Shown: one piece after another, positions 26,937 through 35,039 of the stretch
Position numbering within the stretch: the stretch's first letter is position 1
How the letters are laid out: the number at the start of each line of letters is the position of its first letter
Source: Neobacillus rhizophilus
GTDB lineage: Bacteria > Bacillota > Bacilli > Bacillales > Cytobacillaceae
Length of the DNA stretch: 64,000 nt
Direction of reading: 5' to 3'
NCBI RefSeq assembly: GCF_018343535.1
Contig: NZ_JAGYPF010000004.1
Span: 517,666 to 581,665 of the forward strand
Program-made: the position numbers and the translations under genes
The notes under the pieces: generated by a model
Seen by the model: the letters and a program-made list of their open reading frames with translations, nothing else
Told to the model about the DNA's origin: nothing
Database searches by the model: none

Positions 26937-27412
26937 TTATCAATTAACTTATTCAGCAAATCTCTGTCTTTTACTAATTCAGAAAGTGTATGTTGATTTT
27001 GTGTGACAAGTTCCATTAATTTACTGATATCCTTCGATTGTTCCAAAATAGTTCGTTCTAGTAAATCTAAATGTTCTTTTAACCCTTGTTGTGTTGAAAT
27101 ACTATCCTGTTCCAAATTAAGAATTTGTTCAAGTAATTCATGATTTTCCGCAGGTGTAAAAGCATCTATATGTGGGGTATAGGTAGGAGAATCAATTAAC
27201 CCATGGCTTTTTTGGAACTTCCAGATACTGGCGTTTATATTAACTTCTTTGTTTACTTCAATTTCGCCTGAATCTAACCATTGATATTTCAGCATAATGA
27301 CATTATTTTCTAAGAATCGATCAAGGATTTGAAATTTCCCCGAACCATTCTCATGTATGGTTCCGTTGGCAAATTTCCTGGAAGGTTTCATTCCAAATAC
27401 TGGTTCACTCAT
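26930..27412 (-). CDS. Hypothetical protein with C-terminal coiled coil (160 aa)
   Basis: The first ~65 residues form a compact beta-rich segment (NGTIHENGSGKFQILDRF...MLKYQWLDSGEIEVNKEVNI), similar in pattern to the small repeated domain found beside AP2 or HNH domains in phage-type proteins (pattern resemblance only). Residues ~85-160 are a Leu-rich coiled coil (LLEQILNLEQDS...LSELVKDRDLLNKLI). It begins at an ATG with GGAGAGA upstream. No signal peptide. Function unknown. Confidence 0.65.
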   Translation of the reverse strand: MSEPVFGMKPSRKFANGTIHENGSGKFQILDRFLENNVIMLKYQWLDSGEIEVNKEVNINASIWKFQKSHGLIDSPTYTPHIDAFTPAENHELLEQILNLEQDSISTQQGLKEHLDLLERTILEQSKDISKLMELVTQNQHTLSELVKDRDLLNKLIDKI

Positions 27413-27572
27413 TATTCTCTCTCCTTTTATATTTTACCTTCTCCTCTTATACTACATAATATTCTTAATGTTTAAGATTTCTATCGACCACTTTAGCTCT
27501 AGTTTGTGTATATTCAAATTTTTTGGTTGAGGAGGTAACTCGTGAAGACGCAGCTAAAAAAAATTAAAAGCG

Positions 27573-27740
27573 ATGTACGAATTCAGTGAGACAGGTCCAG
27601 AAGGATATGGGAGGAAAACGGTTCGAGTGGAAACTATTCTATCCTCTGATTTAGTGCGTAAAATCGCATAATTGGAGAATCAGGAGGCTTTCCGTGGCAG
27701 GATGAATTTTCTCTTACAAATGAAGAACAAATCCTGTAGA
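27573..27740 (+). pseudogene. Fragmented ORF of unknown family
   Basis: An ATG at 27573 opens 32 codons (MYEFSETGPEGYGRKTVRVE...) that end at a TAA. In another frame the reading continues as GESGGFPWQDEFSLTNEEQI before a stop. The good codon structure on both sides of the break suggests a decayed gene rather than random sequence. I do not recognise it. Confidence 0.4.
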
Positions 27741-27827
27741 TCAGTATCCCGTTCCGGCATTAGGAGGAATAGCTTTTAGATGTGGAGCAAGATGCTTTCT
27801 TGTTAAACTAAATGACAAAATAAATTG

Positions 27828-27860
27828 GCACCTTCTACAATAACCGGAAGGTGCTTTATT
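27828..27860 (+). terminator. Rho-independent terminator in the decayed region
   Basis: The stem GCACCTTC/GAAGGTGC is followed by TTTATT; it probably served the broken gene at 27573. Confidence 0.6.
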
Positions 27861-27907
27861 AATCATCAAGAGTTTTCTATGAACTCCGGAATAGGATGGT
27901 TTATGGG

Positions 27908-27979
27908 TTAATACAATCCATCAATTGTTCTTCTAACAATGTCCCCAGCTTCTCTTCCTAATGAGTCGTTTTTTTCATA
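27908..27979 (-). pseudogene. 3' end fragment of a second ceramidase-like gene
   Basis: On the minus strand this encodes the last 24 codons of a ceramidase-like protein (SLGREAGDIVRRTI-D-GLY), almost identical to the end of the gene at 5831-7147. It is joined at about 27980 to a LysM-SPOR gene, so the two gene families have recombined here. Confidence 0.85.
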
Positions 27980-28446
27980 AGAAAAGCATCTTTAATCCCG
28001 ATATCCTTTACCTTTTTTTTCATTTTCTCTGCATTGGATTTATTCGAAAAAGCTCCAGCTTGAACTCGATAGAAGTTTTTACCACTAATGGAACTTTTAA
28101 CGACGATCGCGTCAATTCCTTTCTTTTTCAAAAAAGCAACTCGTTTATCTGCATTCGTTTTCTTGCTAAAAGAACCAGCGACGACAATATATAATGGTTT
28201 GGTTTGTTCAGAATCCGGAATCAATAACTTTTGGCCGGCAATAATCTTGTTGCTGGTTAGTTGGTTGTATTCCTTTAAATCTTCAACGGAAATATGGTAT
28301 TCTTTCGAAATGCTATATAATGTATCTCCTTTCTTAATAACAATATAATTGTCCTTGGCGAATGTAGTCGCTTGACCAAAATAAAATACCGAACCGACCA
28401 ACAATGTACAAATGACTGCCTGCAGGAACCGTTTGAATTTTTTCAT
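27958..28446 (-). CDS. Truncated LysM-SPOR protein (162 aa)
   Basis: This is a close paralogue of the protein encoded at 25827-26699, with the same signal peptide, LysM domain (~33-78) and SPOR domain (~83-155). It is cut after GIKDAFL and ends in six foreign residues (MKKTTH) read out of frame from a ceramidase 3' fragment. The C-terminal ~120-residue domain is missing. Since signal peptide, LysM and SPOR are complete, the product could still be exported and bind the wall. The ribosome binding site and upstream region match those of the full copy. It may be functional or simply a stable relic. Confidence 0.75.
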   Translation of the reverse strand: MKKFKRFLQAVICTLLVGSVFYFGQATTFAKDNYIVIKKGDTLYSISKEYHISVEDLKEYNQLTSNKIIAGQKLLIPDSEQTKPLYIVVAGSFSKKTNADKRVAFLKKKGIDAIVVKSSISGKNFYRVQAGAFSNKSNAEKMKKKVKDIGIKDAFLMKKTTH

Positions 28447-29008
28447 TTTATTTTCACCTCATTTATTTTGACGAGGAAAAAATCATTTTGATTCTGATAA
28501 TTAAGCCCAATTATTTTCGAAAAATAAAAATGGGTAAATGGGAGCTTTTTGACCTTGAATGCTGTGTAGGGATGATACCAATGTACCCTTCTTTCGACCA
28601 TAATGATTCTCTTATTACCAATGGAAAAATTCTGTTTACTTCCATACAAAAAAAAGGTGGGATGGAGAATACCGTCATTAAAGGAAGGAATCAGTGAAAC
28701 AAGCTACATCGTATATTTGGGATATTGTAACCGTACTCGAAATTCGGTTTAATAATGTATTGTTGCGGGTTATGGATTGAAGATAAAAAATAGTGGGAAC
28801 GATTTTTTTTATTTATTAGATCATCAAGTAGCTAAAGATTTCGGAAGTAGAGATCAGAGGATTCACATCGGTTTAAGTTGAACACCTGATGCATTTAAGA
28901 AGGAAAGAGGAAACACAACGCAGAAGTAGTAAAGGTTAGGAAATCATAACAATACGTTAAAGGGAAAAGGGATCTTAGTTTACAGAACTCCAAAAAGGAG
29001 AAATCGAA
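28447..29008. other. Decayed spacer with possible nuclease-gene remnant
   Basis: About 560 bases without an intact gene. The first ~60 bases repeat the upstream region of the 25827 gene. A short plus-strand stretch from 28519 (MGKWELFDLECC, then ITNGKILF in the same frame) looks like broken pieces of a protein gene, and DFGSRDQRIHIGLS near 28838 may be another piece. The family is not identifiable with confidence. Confidence 0.35.
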
Positions 29009-29440
29009 ATGGGGCAGTGGACACTCTCGAAAGAGGAATACGAAAGATTGCTAGCCTATGTCGGTTGCGGGAATTTCCTGGATGCAGATATCATCGTATT
29101 TGGGAACGAAGAGGGAACTGGCGGATATAGTGTGGAAGCCAATGTTAAAGCGCGAGCTTATTACAATGGGCGTAACTTACTTGAAGGAGATTACGTTGCG
29201 TGTGTAACAAATGATGATTGGAAAAAAGGATTACATGATTCTAGCACTTACGGGGGTGAAAATAAAGTGGAACACTACTTGCCACACGAAACGAAGCAAA
29301 ACGGTGGGTATTCAGCAGGTGTGTTTAACCCGTCTAACCCGAACGTTCATGTTAGGAAATATGCTATAAAAGTGAGGAGAAGAAGGTGCAGCCATTTCGC
29401 CATCAGAACCAATTTACACCGAGAATTTGGCCTGAATTAA
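29009..29440 (+). CDS. Hypothetical protein, 3' end lost at a deletion junction
   Basis: This 143-residue ORF has a strong start (AAAAAGGAGAAATCGAA-ATG). Residues 1-~125 look natural (CGNFLDADIIVFGNEEGTGG; PSNPNVHVRKYAIK). The last ~20 residues (RRRRCSHFAIRTNLHREFG) are only an out-of-frame reading of the beginning of cbiZ, which overlaps by 55 bases. The gene was therefore probably fused to the cobalamin locus by a deletion and has lost its C-terminus. The 'GNEEGTGGYSVEANVKAR' pattern is seen in phage-type hypothetical proteins; I cannot name a function. Confidence 0.6.
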   Translation: MGQWTLSKEEYERLLAYVGCGNFLDADIIVFGNEEGTGGYSVEANVKARAYYNGRNLLEGDYVACVTNDDWKKGLHDSSTYGGENKVEHYLPHETKQNGGYSAGVFNPSNPNVHVRKYAIKVRRRRCSHFAIRTNLHREFGLN

Positions 29441-30084
29441 GGATGTATAAAAAAGGGGACCATCTGTTAGTGGAAAATGAACGGCCGCTCGATACCTTCA
29501 GCAGCGCTGTCCATGGTGGAGGGTTCCAAAAGATCAGCCATTTTGTCAATTGGCAGGTGCCGCTCGATTATGCCTCAAGTGATCCGATTCAATTAATGGA
29601 ACAAAAAATTGCTGAATGGGAATATCCACTAAATCAGACCGCAGGCTTACAGACCGCTGCGAAAATACATTGTGCTTCCATCCTCGAAGAACAAGGTGAT
29701 GAATTTCGCATCGTCTGCTGTGTGACCGCAGGATTAGGGAATCGCGAACGAGCCGGAAGAAAGCGCAAGACGTTTTCTGCTTACCAATGCGGTACCATCA
29801 ATACGTTTGTTTTTATTGATGGCAGGCTGACCGAGGCTGCGATGATCAATGGGATTATTACCGCTACGGAAGCCAAGGCGGCCGCGCTTCAGGATTTGCA
29901 AGTAAAGGTGGATTCAGGCGAGTTTGCTACGGGAACGACAACGGATTCTGTCGTCCTGGCAGCGAGCCAGGCCGAGCAGCTTCCTGTCCATCTTTTTGCC
30001 GGCACCGCTACCACTATCGGAAATTCGATTGGCTGCCTTGTTTACAAGGCCACGTGTGAGGCAGTAAGGAATGGGGAAGGCTGA
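29386..30084 (+). CDS. cbiZ: Adenosylcobinamide amidohydrolase CbiZ
   Basis: This 232-residue protein matches the CbiZ family: 'FSSAVHGGGF', 'VCCVTAGLGNRERAGRKR', 'GTINTFVFIDGRLTEAAMI', 'ATEAKAAALQDL' and 'ATGTTTDSVVLAAS'. CbiZ hydrolyses adenosylpseudocobinamide-type salvage intermediates to adenosylcobyric acid, so that the cell can rebuild its own cobamide. A GTG start at 29386 has GAGGAG seven bases upstream. The following cbiB overlaps (TGATG) but is broken. The transport genes that usually accompany cbiZ (btuFCD) are absent upstream, where a foreign gene fragment abuts instead. Confidence 0.92.
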   Translation: MQPFRHQNQFTPRIWPELRMYKKGDHLLVENERPLDTFSSAVHGGGFQKISHFVNWQVPLDYASSDPIQLMEQKIAEWEYPLNQTAGLQTAAKIHCASILEEQGDEFRIVCCVTAGLGNRERAGRKRKTFSAYQCGTINTFVFIDGRLTEAAMINGIITATEAKAAALQDLQVKVDSGEFATGTTTDSVVLAASQAEQLPVHLFAGTATTIGNSIGCLVYKATCEAVRNGEG

Positions 30085-30433
30085 TGACGTCTACGCTTGT
30101 TCATGCCATTTATATTTTTATTGCGTATCTTATTGATCGAATCATTGGTGACCCCCGTTTACTGCCCCACCCGGTCATATTAATCGGGAAGTCTATTCGT
30201 CTATTGGAAAAAGTGATCCGTACCGTTATCGTAAAGGAAAATTATTTGAAGCTTGCAGGTCTCTTGCACCCATTGATTATCACCGGGCTAGAATGGGAGA
30301 CCCGATTCGGCAGATTGAAGCAGACGATATTTTACGAACGGTGCAGGTCATGAAAATAACCTCGATGATCTGCGTCAGTTTGTTTATGCTAGTTTTCTTA
30401 TTCCTCCAACAGGTTTTCAAATTGTTTGTTTAG
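30084..30433 (+). pseudogene. cbiB: cbiB (adenosylcobinamide-phosphate synthase) with internal deletion
   Basis: The first ~61 codons are the CbiB N-terminus (LIDRIIGDPRLLPHPVILIGK, then ENYLKLAGLL). The sequence then jumps, with a frame change near 30270, to the CbiB C-terminus: DYHRARMGDPIRQIEADDIL followed by a final hydrophobic helix and a TAG at 30431-30433. About 200 codons are missing from a normal ~315-residue protein. The enzyme joins cobyric acid to an aminopropanol phosphate, so this step of cobamide salvage is lost unless another copy exists. The natural frame order with cbiZ and the kinase gene is still visible. Confidence 0.9.
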
Positions 30434-30445
30434 GAGTTTAAAAGA

Positions 30446-31303
30446 ATGAAATTAGGTATAGGAAGCTGCCATGGAACATTTGGCGAGCTTGTACAAGGGA
30501 TGATTGGAGAACGTCCGTTTTTAATCACACTGCCAATCCCATCTTTTAGAACTGAAGCTCGCTTTATCCCAGACCCATCCATATCTGAAATAAGCATAAC
30601 AGATTCAAAGTTCAAGGCCAAAAGAGCAGGGGAATTGCTGCTGAAACGATTTGGCATTAAGGGAGGCGGACATCTAGGGATACACTCCAATATCCCTATT
30701 GGCAAAGGGCTGGCCAGCAGTTCCGCTGATATTGTCGCAGCTTTAAGGGCGATTTCTGATAGTTATTCTCTTCCCATTACGAATGAAATCATATCTGCGA
30801 TTGCCGCAATCGTTGAGCCCACGGATGGAGTGATGTATGAAGAGGTTGTTGCCTATGATTATATTCATGGCCAACTTCTCGAAAGCTTTGGGGAATTGCC
30901 GCCATTTATCCTTGTTGGGATCGACCTTGGAGGCACCATTGATACCATTGAATTTAATCAGGTTCGGAAATCCTATAGCCGCGAGAATCAAAGGCAACTT
31001 TTAGAAGCCTGTCATCTGGTTAGAAGGGGCTTTATGGAAAGAAATTTAGCTACTATTTGCAAGGCAGCTACGATAAGTGCACGGATAAACCAAGAAATAT
31101 TGCCAAAACCTGCTTTTCATCATTTGGAAAAATTAGCTGATTCCTATCAGGGAGGAATGGTTGTTGCTCATAGTGGAACTGTTTTGGGACTTTTATTAGA
31201 TAGGAATATCCCTGATCTTCATAAAGTGTTATCACATATATCAAAGGAAATATCGATTCTTTTCAAGAATGCGAATATAAAAATTTTTAATAATCGTCGT
31301 TAG
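30446..31303 (+). CDS. pduX: PduX-like L-threonine kinase (GHMP family)
   Basis: This 285-residue GHMP kinase matches PduX. The N-terminus 'GSCHGTFGELVQGMIG' is characteristic, the ATP-binding loop is 'PIGKGLASSSADIVAALRA' (near residue 92), and the C-terminal GHMP motif is 'GGMVVAHSGTVLGLLLD'. PduX phosphorylates L-threonine to the precursor of the aminopropanol linker of cobalamin, which fits the neighbouring cbiZ and cbiB. GGAGT lies ten bases before the ATG. With cbiB destroyed, the kinase may have no local purpose. Confidence 0.87.
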   Translation: MKLGIGSCHGTFGELVQGMIGERPFLITLPIPSFRTEARFIPDPSISEISITDSKFKAKRAGELLLKRFGIKGGGHLGIHSNIPIGKGLASSSADIVAALRAISDSYSLPITNEIISAIAAIVEPTDGVMYEEVVAYDYIHGQLLESFGELPPFILVGIDLGGTIDTIEFNQVRKSYSRENQRQLLEACHLVRRGFMERNLATICKAATISARINQEILPKPAFHHLEKLADSYQGGMVVAHSGTVLGLLLDRNIPDLHKVLSHISKEISILFKNANIKIFNNRR

Positions 31304-31849
31304 GGTCTGCTAATTCAATTCTCGAACATAAAGGTCAGTCTACGTTTTGTTGATAAATTTATTTAACACTCTTCCACTATTATCACTGTTTAAGTGTAAA
31401 GATTCAAAACGCCTTTTATATTGTTCTATTATGATAATAAGAAAGGCTCCCTAAAAGCGAGCTTAAAGATTTATTGAAAGAAATGAGCGGTGATTTAAGA
31501 AACGATTTAAAACAGGAATGCATCTGCCTGTGTTACCAGATAAACCACATGAACATGTTACTGAAAAAACACCCTAGCATTCATATACTCCTCTTAAGGC
31601 AGGCAGACTAAAAAATCTGGCTGCTTTAAGGGAAGTATTTTTGTGTTTAAAAGAGTTCAAGTACATATTAACGAAAGTAAATTATGAATTTGATGACCAT
31701 GTATATCTAAATTAGGTAAAATAAAAATAAAGTGACAACCCAAATGAATTAAAAAACCATAATTATATTATGTCAACTAAAACGATATTATTGAATCAAA
31801 TCAAATCAAACTAGAGTTAGATATTTGTAAAGTTAAAGGGGAATCACAA
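31304..31849. other. Gene-poor spacer after pduX
   Basis: About 545 AT-rich bases. A stretch at ~31447-31610 reads as a start-less fragment (SELKDLLKEMSGDLRNDLKQ) that could be a relic. Nothing else can be supported. Confidence 0.35.
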
Positions 31850-32167
31850 ATGCTAGATAACAAAGCGGAACTCCAAAAAAGCGGACAGCAAGACAAAACA
31901 TATACACTTTTAGGTCCGGATAAGAAACCTTATCAGAGTAAAATTCCAGGTACATACGGCGGCCACAGGAAAACCAAAGTCTATGGACGAATGGATTGCC
32001 CGGCGGCATTACGGGCCATTGCCAAAGGGGGATATGTACAGAATCGCGTATTTTTTGCGGACGAGGAGACCGCGATTGCAGCAGGATTCAGGCCATGTGC
32101 ATCATGCCTTCGAGAAAAATATACGGAATGGAAAGAAAGACAAAAGCTTCAGAACCCTAATCGATAA
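31850..32167 (+). CDS. Small Ada-type zinc-binding domain protein
   Basis: This 105-residue protein consists mainly of an Ada metal-binding domain, the Cys4 zinc module of the methyl-phosphotriester sensor Ada: RMDCPAALRAIAKGGYV, then 'FFADEETAIAAGFRPCASCL'. Only three of the four typical Cys are evident in these two motifs (C-P..., C-x2-C), as is common in stand-alone versions. It lacks the AraC-type HTH and methyltransferase domains, so a sensor role is not assured. AAAGGGG precedes the ATG, and the next gene follows after 12 bases. Confidence 0.85.
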   Translation: MLDNKAELQKSGQQDKTYTLLGPDKKPYQSKIPGTYGGHRKTKVYGRMDCPAALRAIAKGGYVQNRVFFADEETAIAAGFRPCASCLREKYTEWKERQKLQNPNR

Positions 32168-32179
32168 GGAGATCTTGCC

Positions 32180-33139
32180 ATGAAAGCACAAATGGAGGAA
32201 TTGTTAGATTTCGAGGATAATTGGCTCGACAGGGAAGGCCTGGACGAAGGTGACGGAAGGAATGTATGGCTGGAGGAAGGAATTCGGTTATACACACGAT
32301 TTCTGGAACTTGATAGAAAAGAACCGAGGTATTCCATAATGCTCGCCAATCTATACCTTCAATTGGGGCGCGATGAAAAAATGCGCAGGGGCAACTATCG
32401 AAGGGCCTATGACATCTTACGAAGGGCAACCATCCATAGCCCTGACAAACCTGATGCCTTTTACCACTTATCCTTTATCTTGGCTGAAGAGGACCGGAAG
32501 TGGGAAGCCGTCTTATTTTATGGTAATGAAGCGTTGGAAAAGGGAATAGACGGCAGCAAACGAATTAAACTACTATGTAACCTGGCTCTAGCCTATACAA
32601 GAATCGGATACCCTCGAAAAGGTGCGGACCTGATTAGGGAAGCAGTTACCTTGGATGTCAAAAAAGAACAACTTTGGTTCATCGAACTATATATGGATAA
32701 GATGAAAAAGAAACATCTGGAACCCATACTTTTAAAGGAAAATGACCAAAAACGCAAGAGAATCACCCATCATGATATGGACCAAACACTCGAAGATGCT
32801 ATGAACGGAAAATACGTGGTTCTCAATCTGGCAGACTCTGAAAAACTTGTTTATGGCAGCAGCGATACCATAAGGCTGGAGCCAAAGCAGGCGGAACTGC
32901 TGGGTTATTTAATCGACAATAAAGGAATCTATTGTGATAAAAGCAGAATTGAAAAGGCAATATGGAATGATCAAGTGTTGAATCCAGCCATTGTCAAACG
33001 GTACATTAACGCCATTCGAAGAAAATTAGCACAGTCATTGGGCAGGAACGATATTAAAGAGAGTGTATTAATAACAACCAAAAACGGTGAATATGTCTGG
33101 AATGCCGATATCCCGGCAAAAGTCCTCCGCAAGGTATAA
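32180..33139 (+). CDS. TPR-type protein with C-terminal winged-helix DNA-binding domain
   Basis: This 319-residue protein has helical TPR-like repeats over about residues 30-190 (YTRFLELDRKEPRYSIMLAN; 'PDAFYHLSFILAEEDRKWE'; 'NLALAYTRIGYPRKGADLI'). An OmpR/PhoB-type winged helix spans about 215-310 ('LEPKQAELLGYLIDNKGI', 'VKRYINAIRRKLAQSLG', 'LITTKNGEYVWNA'). It is probably a transcription factor sensing something through the TPR part. No receiver domain is present. GGAGATC lies before the ATG; it is probably co-transcribed with the Ada-Zn gene. A terminator follows. Confidence 0.82.
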   Translation: MKAQMEELLDFEDNWLDREGLDEGDGRNVWLEEGIRLYTRFLELDRKEPRYSIMLANLYLQLGRDEKMRRGNYRRAYDILRRATIHSPDKPDAFYHLSFILAEEDRKWEAVLFYGNEALEKGIDGSKRIKLLCNLALAYTRIGYPRKGADLIREAVTLDVKKEQLWFIELYMDKMKKKHLEPILLKENDQKRKRITHHDMDQTLEDAMNGKYVVLNLADSEKLVYGSSDTIRLEPKQAELLGYLIDNKGIYCDKSRIEKAIWNDQVLNPAIVKRYINAIRRKLAQSLGRNDIKESVLITTKNGEYVWNADIPAKVLRKV

Positions 33140-33142
33140 AAA

Positions 33143-33176
33143 TACCGGTTACGACCATCGTAACCGGATTTTTATA
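33143..33176 (+). terminator. Terminator after the TPR-wHTH gene
   Basis: The stem CCGGTTACG/CGTAACCGG is followed by ATTTTTATAT. Confidence 0.9.
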
Positions 33177-33212
33177 TATTTAGGGTGCAAAAGATAAGGG
33201 AGGATGATAAGG

Positions 33213-34007
33213 ATGAACTTACTAAAATTAGAAATGATGACCGCGACAGAACGGATGGCAGAGGCACTAACAATGAGAGGCTTGTTTGTTGAAACGAAAG
33301 GTGATTTTATCGTTCTGACAGAGGAAAACACCAGTGCAGATATCATGAAAACAAAAAGATTGCTCAACGACCTTGGAATACCGACGTTTTGGCAAGGGAA
33401 CCAATTCCAGATATTAGTGAGCCGGTTTCCGATTGCCGCGATGAAGAAGATCATCAACGTACCAGGCAAGGAATTCCCAGTCCATATGGAAGGCTATCAT
33501 TTCAAATGGAGAGCATTTGCCCAACGGCGATTCGGCATCAAAGTGAATGCCTTGGACCTCGATGCGAACATGGCCATGTTTGTCAAAACACTGAATTTAG
33601 CAGGGATTACGGCTCTTGCAGGCTGCAGCGGCCATCACCGTTACCCGCCAAACGTCCAGCTTTCAGGTGTCTATCAGGGAGCATGGTTTAAGGTAATCCA
33701 GGAGAAATATTTTAGTGGATTAAATCTCCATTATACATGGGAAGTCCATTTCGATAACGGGTCAGGCTCCTGTATCAGGGCCGTGGAAACAGGGCGCTGG
33801 GACATGAGTTTGATTTATCAGGACACGGTGCAAATGGCCGAGGTGCTCCAAAAATACGCTGCAGAGATTCGGGAACTCAAAAAATCTTCTTTTAAACGCA
33901 GCAAAGAGATGAAGGAAACAGCCGGCAAACTTCTGAAAGAAGAACATGTTGAAGCATTAGTGGAATGGATGACAGAACAAGCCGAAAAGCAGTTCAGCCT
34001 TATCTGA
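33213..34007 (+). CDS. Hypothetical protein (264 aa)
   Basis: A cytosolic protein with an N-terminal alpha/beta region (MMTATERMAEALTMRGLFVE, TEENTSADIMKTKRLLNDLG), a central region containing 'AGITALAGCSGHHRYPPNVQ' and 'YTWEVHFDNGSGSCIRAV', and a charged helical C-terminus. The single 'GCSGHH' cluster could be a metal or active site, but no family is recognisable to me. The ATG at 33213 is chosen because AGGATGATAAGG lies just before it. It lies 32 bases upstream of the Sir2 gene on the same strand and is probably co-transcribed with it. Confidence 0.7.
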   Translation: MNLLKLEMMTATERMAEALTMRGLFVETKGDFIVLTEENTSADIMKTKRLLNDLGIPTFWQGNQFQILVSRFPIAAMKKIINVPGKEFPVHMEGYHFKWRAFAQRRFGIKVNALDLDANMAMFVKTLNLAGITALAGCSGHHRYPPNVQLSGVYQGAWFKVIQEKYFSGLNLHYTWEVHFDNGSGSCIRAVETGRWDMSLIYQDTVQMAEVLQKYAAEIRELKKSSFKRSKEMKETAGKLLKEEHVEALVEWMTEQAEKQFSLI

Positions 34008-34039
34008 TAAAAATTTTGATTGAAAGGATGGACAGAAAC

Positions 34040-34786
34040 ATGAAAAGCTCTCAAGATAATTCGGAACACATCGTAACGTTAGCAGAGTGGCTTCAGAAGT
34101 CTAAACACACAACAATCCTAACAGGAGCAGGAATGTCCACAGAATCAAACATCCCGGACTTTCGCTCAAAGGAGGGCTGGTGGAACAATATCGATCCCAG
34201 AACGGTTGCCACCACCGAGGCTCTCGACAACCATTATGATTTATTTCATGAATTTTATAGTATGAGAATCAATCTGCTTGAAAATTGCCTGCCGCATCGA
34301 GGGCATCATATATTGGTGGAATGGGAGCAGCAAGGCCTTATTCAAGCCATTTGTACACAGAACGTCGACGGCTTCCACAGCGCTGCCGGCGGCCAGCATG
34401 TATACGAACTTCACGGCTCCATCAACAAGTTCCACTGTGCGGACTGTTCTAAAATCCCAAGCAAGGAGCAATTCCTGAATAAAGATAGATGCAGTCAATG
34501 CGGTGGCAAGCTCCGGCCAAATGTTGTCCTTTTTGGAGAAATGCTGCCAGAGGAAAGCTGGAGCACTTCACTCTCCCATATTCGTAAGTCAGACCTTGTG
34601 GTTGTGATCGGAACAAGCCTGGAGGTATACCCTGCCAGCCAGCTGCCGCAAATGACAGAAGGAAAAACCGTCTATATTAACACGGAAACGAACGGAAAGA
34701 ATCAAGACTTTAGTCTCATTATTCAAGATAAGGCAGGAGCTGTCCTTGCAAAAGTTAACGAAATCATAGAAAAAAAAGAAAAATAA
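34040..34786 (+). CDS. Sir2-family NAD-dependent protein deacylase (sirtuin)
   Basis: This 248-residue protein is a complete sirtuin: 'LTGAGMSTESNIPDFRSK' (NAD loop), 'TQNVDGFHSAAG' (NAD site), 'VYELHGSI' with the catalytic His, a zinc ribbon of four Cys (FHCADC and CSQCGG), 'NVVLFGEMLP', and 'VVIGTSLEVYPAS'. Sirtuins use NAD to remove acyl groups from lysine. Stand-alone Sir2 domains of this length are usually metabolic deacylases, not the long defence-type Sir2 proteins. The ATG at 34040 has GAAAGGA 11 bases upstream; an in-frame ATG at 34028 overlaps that site. Confidence 0.92.
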   Translation: MKSSQDNSEHIVTLAEWLQKSKHTTILTGAGMSTESNIPDFRSKEGWWNNIDPRTVATTEALDNHYDLFHEFYSMRINLLENCLPHRGHHILVEWEQQGLIQAICTQNVDGFHSAAGGQHVYELHGSINKFHCADCSKIPSKEQFLNKDRCSQCGGKLRPNVVLFGEMLPEESWSTSLSHIRKSDLVVVIGTSLEVYPASQLPQMTEGKTVYINTETNGKNQDFSLIIQDKAGAVLAKVNEIIEKKEK

Positions 34787-34799
34787 TTTTCTAAGTATA

Positions 34800-34987
34800 G
34801 TAACTTTTTCCTACGGAACCGTGCTATACTTGTTATGCAATTGTATAAATAAGGAAGAACAACAAAGAAACACGTATAGTCATTTCATTCGTAATCTATG
34901 CCAAAATCACATGTATTACTATATTAATATGAAAATACATGTTTCTATTTGACTACTTCCATTCTTTGTTTGGAGTAGTCTTTTTTA
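34800..34987 (+). promoter_or_regulatory. Possible short leader RNA ending in a terminator before system A
   Basis: Promoter-like sequence (GCTATACT near 34832) is followed by ~110 bases without a real ORF, apart from a nine-codon MPKSHVLLY reading at 34899. A strong terminator (GACTAC...GTAGTC then TTTTTT, 34951-34987) follows, 53 bases before the start of the three-gene system. Transcription of the system must begin after it or read through it, so attenuation or a small RNA is possible. Confidence 0.4.
34951..34987 (+). terminator. Rho-independent terminator upstream of system A
   Basis: The stem GACTACTTCC / GGAGTAGTC with an imperfect inner part is followed by six T residues and AAAT. 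Confidence 0.75.
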
Positions 34988-35039
34988 AATTCTGTTTTCA
35001 GAAATATTAGAACTTTTATACCAATTGGAGGGTTAAAAA

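Noticed and set aside
29200..29385. Cobalamin riboswitch before cbiZ
   Set aside because: The upstream sequence is the body of a foreign ORF; no leader or B12-box-like sequence is visible.
30084..30353. An 89-residue intact small protein at the cbiB position
   Set aside because: The N-terminus is CbiB, but the last ~28 residues are an out-of-frame reading of the true CbiB C-terminus, which is open in another frame to 30433.
34040..34786. Defence-type Sir2 effector (as in Thoeris or DSR systems)
   Set aside because: The protein is a compact ~248-residue sirtuin with zinc ribbon and no extra domain; no partner gene of known Sir2 defence systems is next to it.
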